In this document: positions 14,837-14,913 of the stretch, piece by piece
Layout of the letters: each line of letters starts with the position of its first letter
Numbering within the stretch: the stretch's first letter is position 1
From: Hyphomonas sp.
GTDB lineage: Bacteria; Pseudomonadota; Alphaproteobacteria; Caulobacterales; Hyphomonadaceae
NCBI GenBank assembly: GCA_024743015.1
Contig: JANSXJ010000056.1
Coordinates: 1-14,913 of the forward strand
Reading direction: 5' to 3'
Length of the DNA: 14,913 bases
Notes under the pieces: generated by a model
What the model was told of the DNA's origin: nothing
Seen by the model: only the letters and a program-made list of their open reading frames with translations
Databases searched by the model: none
Made by a program: the position numbers and the translations under genes

Positions 14837-14913
14837 TTGAAACAATCATTTGCGGGTAAGAAGAGTTGGTTGCTGGGAACAGCGGCCCTTGCATTGGCGG
14901 CGAGCATGCCGGC
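14837..14913 (+). CDS. Start of an exported protein, probably TonB-dependent receptor (partial)
   Basis: The gene runs off the window after 25 full codons. GGGAGG (14826-14831) lies 5 nt before a TTG codon, and no in-frame ATG with a ribosome binding site lies upstream. The translation, KQSFAGKKSWLLGTAALALA after the initiator, has a lysine-bearing n-region and an alanine/leucine core, which is a Sec signal peptide. It lacks a lipobox in the visible part. Position after the regulator, a starch-type operator upstream and the absence so far of a maltodextrin outer-membrane receptor make a MalA-like TonB-dependent receptor the best guess. That is inference from context; only export is shown by the sequence. 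Confidence 0.65.
   Translation, partial: MKQSFAGKKSWLLGTAALALAASMP

Noticed and set aside
1..14913. Mobile element, CRISPR array, tRNA or rRNA
   Set aside because: I saw no transposase-like frame, repeat-spacer pattern, cloverleaf or rRNA signature on either strand by eye.

Overview
The window looks like chromosomal DNA of a Gram-negative alphaproteobacterium, probably a marine or aquatic relative of Hyphomonadaceae, Maricaulales or Caulobacterales. Reasons: a TonB-dependent receptor of the Xanthomonas/Caulobacter type with a carboxypeptidase-regulatory-like N-terminal domain, a MalY-like MFS sugar carrier, lipoprotein glycosidases, and sugar uptake genes with neither ABC transporter nor SusD. 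The taxon is inferred from protein families only. The window holds protein genes and control regions; I see no tRNA, rRNA, CRISPR array, transposon or prophage.

Layout. (1) 144-4195, minus strand: a two-gene unit in which a TonB-dependent receptor precedes a lipoprotein beta-propeller phytase. In front of the receptor lies an 11-bp-phased set of CTGTCAT-like repeats that looks like a PHO box. I read this unit as phosphate scavenging from phytate, separate from the sugar genes next to it. (2) 4613-9802, minus strand: an operon of GH97 alpha-glucosidase, GH13 amylase lipoprotein and SLC45/MalY-like MFS transporter. (3) 9875-14528, plus strand, divergent from (2): GH13 amylase lipoprotein, cytoplasmic GH13 alpha-glucosidase and a LacI-family regulator. 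(4) 14529-14913: a long control region and the first 25 codons of an exported protein, most likely the maltodextrin TonB-dependent receptor.

How the genes fit together. Units 2 to 4 make a nearly complete starch/maltodextrin system. The amylases and GH97 act outside the inner membrane, a receptor (probably the truncated last gene) brings oligosaccharides across the outer membrane, the MFS carrier takes maltose or maltodextrin into the cytoplasm, and the GH13 alpha-glucosidase releases glucose there. The LacI-family protein probably controls all of it through a shared site, TTGCAA-N4-TTGCAA, found in the divergent promoter region and, in tripled form, before the last gene. Two points deserve most attention: the PHO-box-like array before the receptor-phytase pair, and a LacI-family regulator whose hinge helix appears to be lost while its presumed operators lack the usual central CG.
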